Shown one piece after another: positions 7,752-16,255 of a stretch of 64,000 nt of DNA (positions are counted from its first letter, which is position 1; the number at the start of each line of letters is the position of its first letter). The notes under the pieces were generated by a model. That model saw nothing but the letters and a program-made list of their open reading frames with translations. It did not search any database and had not been told where the DNA came from. The translations under genes and the position numbers were made by a program. The stretch comes from Haloactinopolyspora alba (GTDB taxonomy: Bacteria > Actinomycetota > Actinomycetes > Jiangellales > Jiangellaceae), in NCBI RefSeq assembly GCF_003014555.1, contig NZ_PYGE01000009.1, positions 124,001-188,000 of the forward strand, read 5' to 3'.

Positions 7752-9482
7752 ATGCCAGGGTGGTTGTTCGCCTCGTTCCAGGGTTATCAGCGCGCCTGGC
7801 TGCGCAGGGACGTCCTCGCCGGGTTGACCGTCTGGGCGGTGTTGATCCCGGAGTCGCTGGCCTACGCCTCGATCGCCGGGGTCTCACCCGTGGTCGGCCT
7901 CTACGCCGCCATCCCGGCGCTGTTGCTGTATCCGCTGTTCGGCAGCTCGCGGCACCTGGTCGTCGGCCCGATGTCGGCGACGGCGGCGCTGTCGGCCAGC
8001 GTGGTGGGTGGCATCGTGACCAGCTCCTCCGACGACTTCACCGCCTACACCGCCGGCCTGGCACTGGCCGTCGGCGTCGTTGCGGCCCTGGCCGGGCTGC
8101 TGCGACTGGGGTTCCTCGCCACCTTCATCTCCGAACCGGTGCTGAAGGGGTTCATCGTCGGGATGGCCCTGGTGATCATCGTGGGGCAGCTGCCCAAGCT
8201 GTTCGGTGTCGAGGGCGGCGACGGCAACTTCTTCCAGAAGCTCTGGGCGGTCGTCAGCGCGCTCGGAGACACGAACGGCTGGTCGCTGCTGGTCGGCGGG
8301 TCGTGCCTGGCGCTGGTGCTGTTGCTCAAGCGGGTCGCCCCGCTCGTGCCGGCGGCGCTGGCCGGGGTCGTTCTCGGGATCGTGCTCGTCGCGTTCCTCG
8401 ATCTGCAGAACCGCGGGGTCGATGTCGTCGGTGAGATCGAGGCCGGCATGCCGAGCGTGGGTGTGCCCGAGGTCGCGGCGGGGGACGTGTCGCTGCTGCT
8501 GTCCGGCGCCGCCGGCGTGATGCTGGTCGGGTTCACCGAAGGGCTCGGCGCGGCCAAGAGCTACGCGCAGAAGTACGGCTACCGGATGGACGCGAACCGC
8601 GAACTGATCGGACTGGGAGCTGCCAACGTCGGCAGCGGGCTCGCGGCTGGCATGGTCGTGAACGGGAGCCTGTCGAAGACGGCCGTCAACGGCGGCGCGG
8701 GCGCTCGATCGCAGCTCTCGGGTTACGTGGTCGCCGCGCTCACCGTCCTGACGTTGCTGTTCCTGACGCCGCTGTTCGAGACACTGCCCGACGCTGCTCT
8801 GGGGGCGGTGGTCATCGCCGCGCTGATCGAGTTGGTCGACGTCCGGTCGCTGCGGCAGCTCTACAACATCCACAGCCCTGAGCTCGTCGCCATCTACGGC
8901 CGGGCGGCGCGGGCGGACTTCATCTGTGCCGTCGCCGCGCTGCTCGGCGTTCTCGTCTACGACACCCTGCCGGGCCTGATCATCGGTGTGGCGCTGTCGG
9001 TCCTGCTGCTGCTCTATCGAGCCTCGCGGCCGCACGTGGCGGTGCTGGGCCGGGTACCGGCGATCGACGGGCAGTGGACGGACGTCGGGCGGCACCCGGA
9101 GAACACGACGGTGTCACACGTCGTCGTCGCGCGGGTCGAGAGCGGCCTGTTCTTCGCCAACGCCGAAGTCGTGGGGGACCGGCTGCGGGAGCTGGCGTCG
9201 GCCGACGGCGTCGAGGCCCTGATCCTGGACGCAGGAAGCGTGCCCGTCGTCGACGTCAGCGCCGCCCGGATGCTTGGCGAGACGGCCGACGAGATGCGCA
9301 GGCGCGGCGTGCGATTCGTGGTCGTCGGCGACGTGGGTCAGGTCCGCGACGTGCTGCGCAGGACGGGCGCCGCGGACGATCGCCGGCCGGTCTTCCCGAC
9401 GATCGAGGCCGCCGTCACGGCGGTGAGTGGCGACGGCCGGCCCGCCGATCCGGACTCCACCGCTACAGAGGAGGAACGATGA
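7752..9482 (+). CDS. SulP-family anion transporter with STAS domain (copy 1)
   Basis: The ATG at 7752 has CGGGAG at 7741-7746, better than the GTG at 7734. The 576-residue protein has the SulP signature near its start (LAGLTVWAVLIPESLAYASIAG, then GLYAAIPALLLYPLFGSSRHLVVGPMSA), about 10-12 hydrophobic segments to residue 430, and a C-terminal STAS domain (about 455-550: VVARVESGLFFANAE...LILDAGSVPVVDVSAARML). SulP proteins carry sulfate, bicarbonate or other anions; the substrate cannot be read. It heads an operon with the SHOCT gene (ATGA overlap) and a DUF6325 gene. Neighbouring sulfatases make sulfate plausible, which is inference. Confidence 0.9.
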   Translation: MPGWLFASFQGYQRAWLRRDVLAGLTVWAVLIPESLAYASIAGVSPVVGLYAAIPALLLYPLFGSSRHLVVGPMSATAALSASVVGGIVTSSSDDFTAYTAGLALAVGVVAALAGLLRLGFLATFISEPVLKGFIVGMALVIIVGQLPKLFGVEGGDGNFFQKLWAVVSALGDTNGWSLLVGGSCLALVLLLKRVAPLVPAALAGVVLGIVLVAFLDLQNRGVDVVGEIEAGMPSVGVPEVAAGDVSLLLSGAAGVMLVGFTEGLGAAKSYAQKYGYRMDANRELIGLGAANVGSGLAAGMVVNGSLSKTAVNGGAGARSQLSGYVVAALTVLTLLFLTPLFETLPDAALGAVVIAALIELVDVRSLRQLYNIHSPELVAIYGRAARADFICAVAALLGVLVYDTLPGLIIGVALSVLLLLYRASRPHVAVLGRVPAIDGQWTDVGRHPENTTVSHVVVARVESGLFFANAEVVGDRLRELASADGVEALILDAGSVPVVDVSAARMLGETADEMRRRGVRFVVVGDVGQVRDVLRRTGAADDRRPVFPTIEAAVTAVSGDGRPADPDSTATEEER

Positions 9483-9787
9483 TGTTCAGATCAGTGCTCC
9501 CGCCCAGGAGGCGACTGCGTACGGCGACGATGCTCGGGTACGCGTCCGTCAGCGGGGAACGGTGGGACCGTTCCCACGATGACCGGCACGGTGACCGGCA
9601 CGATGAGTACCAGGGGCAGCGCCCGGCCCGGTCGGCGCCGGGCATGTCCCGGCCGCCGGCACAGTCAGCGGCTTTCGGTGGTCTGGACGTCGTGGCCCTG
9701 CTGGCAGAACTCACGAGCCTGCGTGACGAGGGCGTGCTGAGCCAGCAGGAGTTCGACGTGGCCAAGCGGCAGCTCCCCGCCCCTTGA
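9479..9787 (+). CDS. SHOCT-domain protein
   Basis: Two consecutive ATG codons at 9479 and 9482 overlap the SulP stop (ATGA), with AGAGGAGGAA just upstream. The 102-residue product starts with a basic stretch (FRSVLPPRRRLRTATMLGYASVSG), passes through a polar, His/Arg/Asp-rich linker and ends with a SHOCT motif, LAELTSLRDEGVLSQQEFDVAKRQL (about residues 75-99). SHOCT is a short C-terminal module that often sits on membrane-linked or oligomeric proteins. Its partner is unknown. Translational coupling to the SulP gene suggests a connected function. Confidence 0.8.
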   Translation: MMFRSVLPPRRRLRTATMLGYASVSGERWDRSHDDRHGDRHDEYQGQRPARSAPGMSRPPAQSAAFGGLDVVALLAELTSLRDEGVLSQQEFDVAKRQLPAP

Positions 9788-9807
9788 ATCATGCGGAGGG
9801 CACCATC

Positions 9808-10290
9808 ATGACCTTGGGACCCGTGCAACTGATCATGCTCGGTTTCGACGACCCCCAGTGCTCCGGCGAGATCCGCGCAGAGCTGGACTGGCTGCGCGAC
9901 AGCTACGTGGTGCGGCTGCTGGATGCCGTCGTCGTGGGCAAGGGCGCGGACGGCAACGTCGTGCTTGTCGAGGAGAACGACCTCAACGATGACGAGTACG
10001 ACGATCCGGGGGCCGTCCTCGGGGCGCTGATCGGTCTGGTCGACGACGCGGGCGAGGTCGACGACGGGTCCGGCGAAGGCCGCGAGCCGGGGTCGGTCGC
10101 CGGAGCGGGGGACTCGTGGGTTCTCGACGACCTGCTGCCGGCCGGCATGTATGCCGCGATCGTGCTGGTCGAACACCGCTGGGCATCCGGGCTGCGCGAT
10201 TCGATCCGGCGCGCCGGCGGCGTTCACCTGATCGACGCGTGGATCCATCCCGAAGACCTGGTGACCATCGGCGCGTCGGAGCCGAGCTGA
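9808..10290 (+). CDS. DUF6325-family protein (copy 2)
   Basis: The ATG at 9808 has GCGGAGGG at good distance; an in-frame TTG at 9784 would overlap the SHOCT stop. The 160-residue protein reads GPVQLIMLGFDDPQCSGEIRAELDWLRD, then VVRLLDAVVVGKGADGNVVLVEEND, an acidic loop, and LLPAGMYAAIVLVEHRWASGLRDSIRRAGG. This is the same layout as the protein at 4100 and the broken one at 16231, where the first 25 residues are nearly the same (GPVQLIMLGFDDP). It is the third gene of the SulP operon. Function unknown. Confidence 0.8.
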   Translation: MTLGPVQLIMLGFDDPQCSGEIRAELDWLRDSYVVRLLDAVVVGKGADGNVVLVEENDLNDDEYDDPGAVLGALIGLVDDAGEVDDGSGEGREPGSVAGAGDSWVLDDLLPAGMYAAIVLVEHRWASGLRDSIRRAGGVHLIDAWIHPEDLVTIGASEPS

Positions 10291-10329
10291 GGCCGATGAG
10301 CCGTGAACCGATCCTCATCCTGACGGAGA

Positions 10330-10346
10330 TCACCCGATTGAGGTGA
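10330..10346. promoter_or_regulatory. Regulon dyad 4 (one mismatch)
   Basis: TCACCCGATTGAGGTGA matches the dyad with a single change in the right arm (AGGTGA). Its centre is 88 bases before the DUF1269 start at 10426. Confidence 0.65.
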
Positions 10347-10425
10347 GGCAGCCGGCCAGGAGGCACAACGACGATGAGTGAATCGTCAACGACCATCCCA
10401 CTGACGTCGGACCAGGAGACGCATC

Positions 10426-10917
10426 ATGGCAACCTTCACCGTCTGGAAGTTCGACGACCCGACGGGCGCCGACCGTTCGGTCACGCTGTTGGAGTCGCTG
10501 CAGAAGCAGGAGCTCATCCAGATTCACGACGCCGCCACCGTGTCGTGGCCGGAGGACAGGAAGAAGCCGAAGACCCGTCAGCTCGCAGGCCTGACCGGTG
10601 CCGGCGCCCTGGGCGGCACGTTCTGGGGCCTGCTGTTCGGGCTGCTGTTCTTCGTGCCGCTGCTCGGTGCCGCGATCGGCGCCGCAGCCGGCGCCCTCGG
10701 CGGGGCACTGACCGACGTCGGCATCGACGACGACTTCATCAAGCAGACCCGCGAGAAGGTCACCCCGGGTACGTCCGCCCTGTTCGCGCTGACCAGCGAC
10801 GCAGTCCAGGAGAAGGTCCTGGACGCGTTCGAGGAGTCGGGGCTGAGGCCGCACCTGATCCACACCAACCTCACCACCGAGCAGGAGGAACTGCTACGCG
10901 AGGCCTTTGCCGAGTGA
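10426..10917 (+). CDS. DUF1269-domain protein
   Basis: The ATG at 10426 follows GGACCAGGAGACGCATC. The 163-residue protein begins ATFTVWKFDDPTGADRSVTLLESLQKQELIQIHDAATVSW. It has a central glycine-rich hydrophobic hairpin (AGALGGTFWGLLFGLLFFVPLLGAAIGAAAGALGGAL) and ends DDDFIKQTREKVTPGTSALFALT plus a helical tail. This is the usual DUF1269 layout, with two membrane-inserted segments between soluble halves. Function is unknown; such genes often sit with stress genes in actinobacteria. It is a single-gene unit facing a convergent neighbour. Confidence 0.85.
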   Translation: MATFTVWKFDDPTGADRSVTLLESLQKQELIQIHDAATVSWPEDRKKPKTRQLAGLTGAGALGGTFWGLLFGLLFFVPLLGAAIGAAAGALGGALTDVGIDDDFIKQTREKVTPGTSALFALTSDAVQEKVLDAFEESGLRPHLIHTNLTTEQEELLREAFAE

Positions 10918-10927
10918 ACCGTCGAGT

Positions 10928-10969
10928 GTCGGGCGGGGTTCCGGTGCGGGGACCGGAGCCGCGCCCGAC
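10928..10969. terminator. Long hairpin between convergent genes
   Basis: Two 18-base arms (10928-10945 and 10952-10969) pair at 16 of 18 positions around a 6-base loop. There is no T-run, but the position between two converging genes suits a two-way terminator. Confidence 0.6.
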
Positions 10970-10992
10970 TGCGGTCTGCCCGCTGGGAACGG

Positions 10993-11409
10993 TCATGACT
11001 CCAACATGCCCGACCTGGCGACCGCCCAGACGACGAAGACACTGATCGCGATGATCAGCAGTGACCAGAACGGGAAGTACGGAATGAACAGGAAGTTGGA
11101 GATCGCGCTCAGTGCGGCGAGACCGATGGCGACACCGCCGGCGATCGCGCTCCCCGAGAAGAGGTACAGCCCGACGACGGCCACCACGGCCCCGAGCACG
11201 ATGTGGACCCAGCCCCACGCGGTGGTGTCGATCTCGAAGGTGTAGTTGGGCAGCATGACGAAGAACTCGTCGTCGATGATCGCCGCCAGACCCTGCACGG
11301 CTTGGAACACACCGGCCAGGATCATCATCGTGGCGGCGAAGACGACACCGCCGGTGGCCCAGCTCGATACCGGACCCTTGTCGTCGCTCACGGATCGCAC
11401 GTCAGTCAT
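10993..11409 (-). CDS. DUF7144-family four-TM membrane protein
   Basis: The ATG at 11409 is preceded on this strand by GAGGAGGAG. The 138-residue protein has four hydrophobic segments: GGVVFAATMMILAGVFQAVQGLAAI, WGWVHIVLGAVVAVVGLYLF, AIAGGVAIGLAALSAISNFLFI and FWSLLIIAISVFVVWAVA. The first segment with VFQAVQGLAAIIDDEFFV and the WGWVHIVLG start of the second are typical of the DUF7144 family. Role unknown. The dyad at 11523-11539 lies 122 bases upstream. Confidence 0.82.
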   Translation of the reverse strand: MTDVRSVSDDKGPVSSWATGGVVFAATMMILAGVFQAVQGLAAIIDDEFFVMLPNYTFEIDTTAWGWVHIVLGAVVAVVGLYLFSGSAIAGGVAIGLAALSAISNFLFIPYFPFWSLLIIAISVFVVWAVARSGMLES

Positions 11410-11522
11410 GGCACTCCTCCTCGGTACTGAAGCGGCCGCCTGGTGGCGAAGCCGGCCCTGCCCGGACGCCGTTCGGGCGCGGCGCCCAGACTCACGATCG
11501 CCGCCGATCGCGCGGTCGGGCA

Positions 11523-11539
11523 TCACCCACCGCGGGTGA
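11523..11539. promoter_or_regulatory. Regulon dyad 5
   Basis: TCACCCACCGCGGGTGA is a perfect inverted repeat that extends to 7-bp arms (11522-11540). Its centre is 122 bases before the DUF7144 start at 11409. The sulfatase gene on the other side ends at 11602, so only the leftward gene is downstream. Confidence 0.72.
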
Positions 11540-11601
11540 TCTCCCCACACATCGCGGAGCAGGCGCCATCGCCGGTGCGATCGCCGGCACCGTCCGTTCC
11601 C

Positions 11602-13494
11602 TCACGGCGTGACGATGTCGAACCAGAAGTCGAACTCGTCCAGCAGGCCGAGGAACTCGGTGAACGCATCGCGGTCGCCGTCGACGGTGATCGCACCGGA
11701 GCCGACCTGGTCAGCCAGCGTCGTCCGGCCGAGCAGGACGGCATCGATCGCGGACCGGGCGCAACTGATCGTCGCTGTCGGCGCGTTCACGATCGTGTCC
11801 CTGGTGTAGTTGAGAACACCGTTGCCGACCTCCAGGACGTACTTCTCGTCGGGCCCGGTGAGGTTCAGGTTGAAGGCCCACTCCTTGTGCGCCGCTTTGG
11901 GCCCGTTGAGGCGGACACCGAGGTAGTCGAGCAGCATTTCCGTCGTCATCGCGGTGACGGTGTCCGCGCTCACGGTCGTGGGCGTCGGCGCGACTGTCAC
12001 GCCGTCGCGTAGCTCTTTGGCACCGGACAGATAGAAATCCCGCCACGGGCCGCTCTCGGCCTGGTAACCGAGCTGCTCGAGGGTGTCCGCCTGCAGCTGT
12101 TTGGCATCGTCGTTGTCCGGGTCGGCGAAAACGACGTGGTTGACGGCCTGGGCCACCCAGCGGTACTCGCCGTTGTCGTAGTCGTGGCGCGCCTTCGCCA
12201 GAACCGCCTCGGTGCCGCCCATGTACTCGACGGTCTTCCGTGCCGTCTCCACGGGAGGCAGCGGGTGCAGATTGGCCGGGTTCCCGTCGAACCATCCCAG
12301 GTAGTAGACGTATATCGCCTTCACGTTGTGGTTGACGGACCCGTAGTAGCCGCGGTTGGCGAAGCTTTCGGCGATGCCGTCGGGAAGTTCCAGGATCTCG
12401 GCGATCTCGGTGTGGTTGTAGCCGTGATTGGCCAGCCGCAGTGTTTCGTCGTGCAGGTATCGATAGAGGTCACGCTGGCCCTTCATGAACCTGACGATGT
12501 TCGCGTTGCCCCACGTGGGCCAGTGGTGCGACGAGAACACCACCGAGGCGTCGTCGCACCAGAGACGTACCGCATCGTTGATGTGCCGCGACCATGCCAG
12601 CGAGTCGCGGATCTTGGCGCCGCGCAAGGTGTACACGTTGTGCAGCGTGTGGGTCGCGATCTCGGCCATGCACAACGCCTTGAATGCCGGCAGGTAGAAG
12701 CACAGCTCCGCCGGCGCCTCGGCCCCCGGAGTGTGCTGGAACTGGATGCGCAGCCCGTCGATGGTGAGTTCCTGGCCGGTCTCCGAGACGATGTCGGTCG
12801 GCGGAACCAGCGTGATCGTGCCGCTCGACGTCAACTGACCGAGACCCGCGCCGAGTCCGCCACGCGGATCCCACCCGACGAGGTTGCCGTACATGTACGA
12901 GGAACGCCTGGACATGGCGTTGCCGAGCATGACGTTCTCGCTGATCGCTTCGGTCATGAAGTCCACCGGAGCGACGATGCGCACCCTCCCGGAAGTGACG
13001 TCGTCGTCGGAGACGACCGCCCGCACGCCGCCGAAGTGGTCGACGTGACTGTGCGTGTAGATGACGCCCACGACCGGGCGATCGTCGACGTGCTCCTTGA
13101 CCGCGGCGAACGCCGCTTCCATTGTCTCCAGAGTCAGCAGCGGGTCGACCACGATCCAACCGGAGTCGGTGCGCAGGAAACTCGTCACCGACAGGTCGTA
13201 ACCGCGGACCTGGTAGACGCCTTCGGTGACCTCGAACACGCCCGCGATCGAGGCCAGCCGGCCCTGCCGCCACAGGCTGGGATTCGCGGTGTCCGGGGCA
13301 GCGCCGTCGAGGAAGTTCCACCGATCGAGGTCCCACACCACCTGGCCGTCGGCGTTGGTGATCTTCCCGGTGCTTTCCGAGATCAACCCACGGCGCGCGT
13401 TCTCGACGTCGGTGCCGTCGGCGAACGGCAAGGTTTCCAGGATTCGAGCGTTCGCGACCGTGGTCGCCGACGTCGCGGGCTTTCGGTCAGACAT
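11602..13494 (-). CDS. Alkyl sulfatase, metallo-beta-lactamase fold (SdsA1/BDS1-like)
   Basis: The 630-residue protein carries the metal motif THSHVDH at residues 147-153 (VIYTHSHVDHFGG). Further expected histidines lie in AEIATHTLHN and in SSHHWPTWGN, all hallmarks of the SdsA1-type alkyl sulfatases. A helical dimerisation domain follows, and an SCP2-like C-terminal domain starts near residue 505. There is no signal peptide. These enzymes split primary alkyl sulfates such as dodecyl sulfate into alcohol and sulfate using two zinc ions. With the arylsulfatase at 16654 and two SulP transporters, it gives the dyad regulon a sulfate-ester theme. The dyad lies 84 bases upstream. Confidence 0.9.
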   Translation of the reverse strand: MSDRKPATSATTVANARILETLPFADGTDVENARRGLISESTGKITNADGQVVWDLDRWNFLDGAAPDTANPSLWRQGRLASIAGVFEVTEGVYQVRGYDLSVTSFLRTDSGWIVVDPLLTLETMEAAFAAVKEHVDDRPVVGVIYTHSHVDHFGGVRAVVSDDDVTSGRVRIVAPVDFMTEAISENVMLGNAMSRRSSYMYGNLVGWDPRGGLGAGLGQLTSSGTITLVPPTDIVSETGQELTIDGLRIQFQHTPGAEAPAELCFYLPAFKALCMAEIATHTLHNVYTLRGAKIRDSLAWSRHINDAVRLWCDDASVVFSSHHWPTWGNANIVRFMKGQRDLYRYLHDETLRLANHGYNHTEIAEILELPDGIAESFANRGYYGSVNHNVKAIYVYYLGWFDGNPANLHPLPPVETARKTVEYMGGTEAVLAKARHDYDNGEYRWVAQAVNHVVFADPDNDDAKQLQADTLEQLGYQAESGPWRDFYLSGAKELRDGVTVAPTPTTVSADTVTAMTTEMLLDYLGVRLNGPKAAHKEWAFNLNLTGPDEKYVLEVGNGVLNYTRDTIVNAPTATISCARSAIDAVLLGRTTLADQVGSGAITVDGDRDAFTEFLGLLDEFDFWFDIVTP

Positions 13495-13569
13495 CCGTCG
13501 CCTCCTGTGATCGGGCCGTTCCGGGCCGAGGTGCCTGCTCGATCGTCGTCCGACCGGCGCGGGCGTGCC

Positions 13570-13586
13570 TCACCCGAGCCGGGTGA
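13570..13586. promoter_or_regulatory. Regulon dyad 6
   Basis: TCACCCGAGCCGGGTGA has perfect 6-bp arms. Its centre is 84 bases upstream of the alkyl sulfatase start at 13494. Confidence 0.75.
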
Positions 13587-13618
13587 ACCGCCCGGACCGA
13601 GTCTCGGCCGGCTCGCGG

Positions 13619-14014
13619 TCAGGCCAGTAGCTTCGCCTTCTGGGACTCGAACTCGGACGCGGTGATGTCGCCCGCGTCGCGGAGCCGGGCCAGCTTCGTC
13701 AGTTCGTCCGCGGGGCTCGTCCCGGCGCCTGCGGCGATGCCACGGACACGGGACTCGAATTCGTGCTCACGGCGCTCGAACTCGTCGGCCATCCGGCCGG
13801 TCATCCCGGCGCCACGGGCGATCAGATACACCAGCGCGCCGACGATCGGGAGGACGACGATGAACAGCGTCCAGAGCGCCTTGCCCCATCCGGGCAGGTC
13901 GCGGCTGCGGAAGATGTCGGTCACCAGCGCGATCAGCAGCCAGATCCAGGCGACGAAGAGGAAGAACCAGAAGATCGTGACGAACAGGCTCAGGAGCGGG
14001 TAGTCGTCGTCCAT
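13619..14014 (-). CDS. PLDc_N-like membrane protein with SHOCT tail
   Basis: The ATG at 14014 follows GGAG at 7 bases on this strand; longer in-frame starts would run into the palindrome region. The 131-residue protein has two membrane segments (FVTIFWFFLFVAWIWLLIALV and LWTLFIVVLPIVGALVYLIA) separated by DIFRSRDLPGWGKA, the phospholipase D N-terminal-type (PLDc_N) signature. A charged stretch and a SHOCT motif (DELTKLARLRDAGDITASEFESQKAKLL) follow. No catalytic domain is attached. It is probably a small membrane scaffold or stress protein. It is divergent from the second SulP gene with a separate dyad for each gene. Confidence 0.82.
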   Translation of the reverse strand: MDDDYPLLSLFVTIFWFFLFVAWIWLLIALVTDIFRSRDLPGWGKALWTLFIVVLPIVGALVYLIARGAGMTGRMADEFERREHEFESRVRGIAAGAGTSPADELTKLARLRDAGDITASEFESQKAKLLA

Positions 14015-14111
14015 GCGGACTCCTTCGTCTGCGCGGCCGCGACACGCGGGGACGACCCACGGCGCGACGATACGGTTCACCCCAACGTCCGCCATGACTC
14101 CGCCGGAGTCC

Positions 14112-14128
14112 TCACCCTGCGAGGGTGA
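14112..14128. promoter_or_regulatory. Regulon dyad 7
   Basis: TCACCCTGCGAGGGTGA is a perfect repeat that extends into the spacer (arms of 7 with a 3-base centre). Its centre is 106 bases upstream of the leftward gene at 14014. Confidence 0.75.
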
Positions 14129-14239
14129 ACCCGCGCCCGCTCCCGTCGCGAGACAGTCGGTGACGATGAGCTCGACATAGTCGTCCGGTGGGCCGTCGAC
14201 GACGGGTGCACTGGTGTCGTACTCCTCGGCGATGCGCCT

Positions 14240-14256
14240 TCACCCCAACGGGGTGA
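14240..14256. promoter_or_regulatory. Regulon dyad 8
   Basis: TCACCCCAACGGGGTGA is a perfect repeat 128 bases from dyad 7. Its centre is 44 bases before the SulP start at 14292. Confidence 0.75.
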
Positions 14257-14291
14257 GGACCGCGACGGCCGCCGCGGCGGATGGTGCGGGC

Positions 14292-16019
14292 ATGGCGGGG
14301 CAGGGTGACCGAGTGTCGCGAGCTGTCTCGGCGATCGGCGCGTGGCTTCGGTCGGTGCGTCCGGATCGGCGGAACCTGCGCGCAGACACCGTCGCGGCGG
14401 TGCCGAGTGCGGTTGGCAGCGTCCCCGACGGTATGGCGTCGGCGGCATTGATCGGCGTGAACCCCGTGATCGGGCTCTACGCGAGCATCGTCGGGCCGGT
14501 CGCCGGCGGGCTGGCCACGAGTACCCGGATGATGGTCGTGGCGACGACCACAGCCGCCGCGCTCGCGGCGGCATCGGCCCTGGAGGGTGTGGACGCTGCG
14601 GACCGGCCGTCCGCGCTGTTCTTGCTGACGATCATCGTCGGGGTGCTGATGATCGTGGCCGGACTGCTGCGGCTGGGGCGGTACACCCGCTTCGTCTCCC
14701 ATTCGGTGATGACGGGCTTCCTGACCGGTGTCGCAGCCAGCATCTTCCTCGGCCAGTTGTCCGGACTCACCGGAGCCGAGGTCTCGGGCTCGACGAACGT
14801 GAGCAAGGCCGTCGACCTGGTCACGCACCTGAGCCGCATCGATCTCGCATCCTTCGGTATCGGGCTGGGGACACTGGGAATCCTGTTCGGACTCATGAGT
14901 ACGCGGTGGGGATCACTGAGCGCGCTCGTCGCGTTGGTCGCACCCACTCTTGTCGTCATGGTGTTCGGGCTGGACAGCGTGGCCCAGGTGCGCGACTCGG
15001 GGGACATCCCGCGTCAGGTCCCGCTCCCGGCGCTCCCGGAACTCGAGCTGCTCTCGCTCGACCTGGTCGTGGGTGCTGCAGCGGTAGCGGTGATCGTGCT
15101 CGTTCAAGGCGCCGGTGTGAGCGAGGCGGCCCCGAACCCCAGCGGGACACCGTCGAACATCAATCAGGACTTCGTGGCGCAGGGTGTTGCGAACGTCGCC
15201 GTCGGGTTCTTCCGCGGTCAACCGGTCGGCGGCTCGGTCAGTGGCACCGCCCTGAGCGTGGCCATGGGCGCGCGCAGCCGGTGGGCGGCCATCATGTCCG
15301 GCGCGCTCCTCCTGCCGCTCGTGGTGCTTTTCGCCGGGTTGGTCGGCCTGGTGCCGATGCCGATCCTGGCGGGAGTTCTGATCTTCGCGGCCATCGGCTC
15401 GATCAAGCCGGGCGTCATCGCGGCGATCTGGCGGACCGGCGGGACGTCGCGGATTGCGCTGGTCACGACGTTCGTCGCAACCCTGTTCCTGCCGGTGGCG
15501 GCCGCCGTAGGCATCGGAGTGGCGTTGTCTCTGTTGCTCCAGTTGAACCAGGAGGCGATGGATCTCAAGGTCGTCGAACTCGTGCCGCAGCCGGACGGAC
15601 GGTTCCTCGAGCGGCCGGCGCCGGGCCGCCTGACCAGCGGCACGGCGACCGTTCTCGATGTGTACGGAAGTCTGCTCTACGCCGGTTCCCGGACGTTGCA
15701 GGCCCGGCTGCCGGATCCGACGGGTGCCGAGGGCGCCGCCGTCGTCATCAGGCTCCACGGCCGCACGGCTCTCGGTGCCACGTTCTATCGCGTGGTCGGG
15801 GACTACGCGCGCAAGCTCGCCGCCGGAAATGGTCGCCTGTATCTGTCCGGGCTGGACGCGGACCTGCTCGACCAGCTCCGACGCGCCGGGGGTCTGGATC
15901 TCGCCGGTCCGGTACGGGCGGTGGCGGCGACAGGCATCGTCGGTGAGTCCACCCAACGGGCACTTCACGACGCCGATGCCTGGCTGATCCGTCACGAGGC
16001 GGACAAACACTCACCCTGA
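14292..16019 (+). CDS. SulP-family anion transporter with STAS-like tail (copy 2)
   Basis: An ATG at 14292 is preferred because earlier in-frame ATGs (14214, 14232) lie upstream of or against the dyad. The 575-residue protein shows the SulP signature (LRADTVAAVPSAVGSVPDGMASAALIGVNPVIGLYASIVGPVAGGL), repeated hydrophobic segments to about residue 430, and an STAS-like end (ATVLDVYGSLLYAGSRTLQ...VVIRLHGRTALGATFYRVV). It differs clearly from the protein at 7752, so it is a diverged second transporter rather than a fresh duplicate. The anion is not known. Its stop codon lies inside the next dyad. Confidence 0.88.
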   Translation: MAGQGDRVSRAVSAIGAWLRSVRPDRRNLRADTVAAVPSAVGSVPDGMASAALIGVNPVIGLYASIVGPVAGGLATSTRMMVVATTTAAALAAASALEGVDAADRPSALFLLTIIVGVLMIVAGLLRLGRYTRFVSHSVMTGFLTGVAASIFLGQLSGLTGAEVSGSTNVSKAVDLVTHLSRIDLASFGIGLGTLGILFGLMSTRWGSLSALVALVAPTLVVMVFGLDSVAQVRDSGDIPRQVPLPALPELELLSLDLVVGAAAVAVIVLVQGAGVSEAAPNPSGTPSNINQDFVAQGVANVAVGFFRGQPVGGSVSGTALSVAMGARSRWAAIMSGALLLPLVVLFAGLVGLVPMPILAGVLIFAAIGSIKPGVIAAIWRTGGTSRIALVTTFVATLFLPVAAAVGIGVALSLLLQLNQEAMDLKVVELVPQPDGRFLERPAPGRLTSGTATVLDVYGSLLYAGSRTLQARLPDPTGAEGAAVVIRLHGRTALGATFYRVVGDYARKLAAGNGRLYLSGLDADLLDQLRRAGGLDLAGPVRAVAATGIVGESTQRALHDADAWLIRHEADKHSP

Positions 16020-16027
16020 TGGGGTGA
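16011..16027. promoter_or_regulatory. Regulon dyad 9, overlapping a stop codon
   Basis: TCACCCTGATGGGGTGA is a perfect repeat whose spacer contains the TGA stop (16017-16019) of the SulP gene. Its centre is 78 bases before the small gene at 16097. Confidence 0.75.
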
Positions 16028-16096
16028 TGATCCCCGCGACCGGCAAACGAACGATGGAAGGTACCGCGTTGGCTGGTGACGGGAAAGGAACCGACG

Positions 16097-16255
16097 ATGC
16101 TCAGACGAATGGTGCGGCCACGTCGCCCGATCCTCCGGGCCGGCATGGTTGGCGGCGCTGCCTACATGGCCGGGAAGAGCCGACTGCAGGCGCAGACGCG
16201 CGAGCAAGAGGAGGAAGAGAAGGGCACGCCATGGATACAGGACCTGTGCAACTGA
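16097..16255 (+). CDS. 52-residue basic small protein
   Basis: The ATG at 16097 follows GGGAAAGGAACC. The product starts with basic, proline-containing sequence (LRRMVRPRRPILR) followed by a short hydrophobic segment AGMVGGAAYMAG and a charged Gln/Glu-rich tail. It resembles the N-terminal part of the SHOCT protein family without the SHOCT motif, and the gene at 4807 in charge pattern. It is the first gene of the operon that holds the broken DUF6325 gene and the arylsulfatase. Its 3' end overlaps the start of the DUF6325 gene by 25 bases. Function unknown. Confidence 0.55.
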   Translation: MLRRMVRPRRPILRAGMVGGAAYMAGKSRLQAQTREQEEEEKGTPWIQDLCN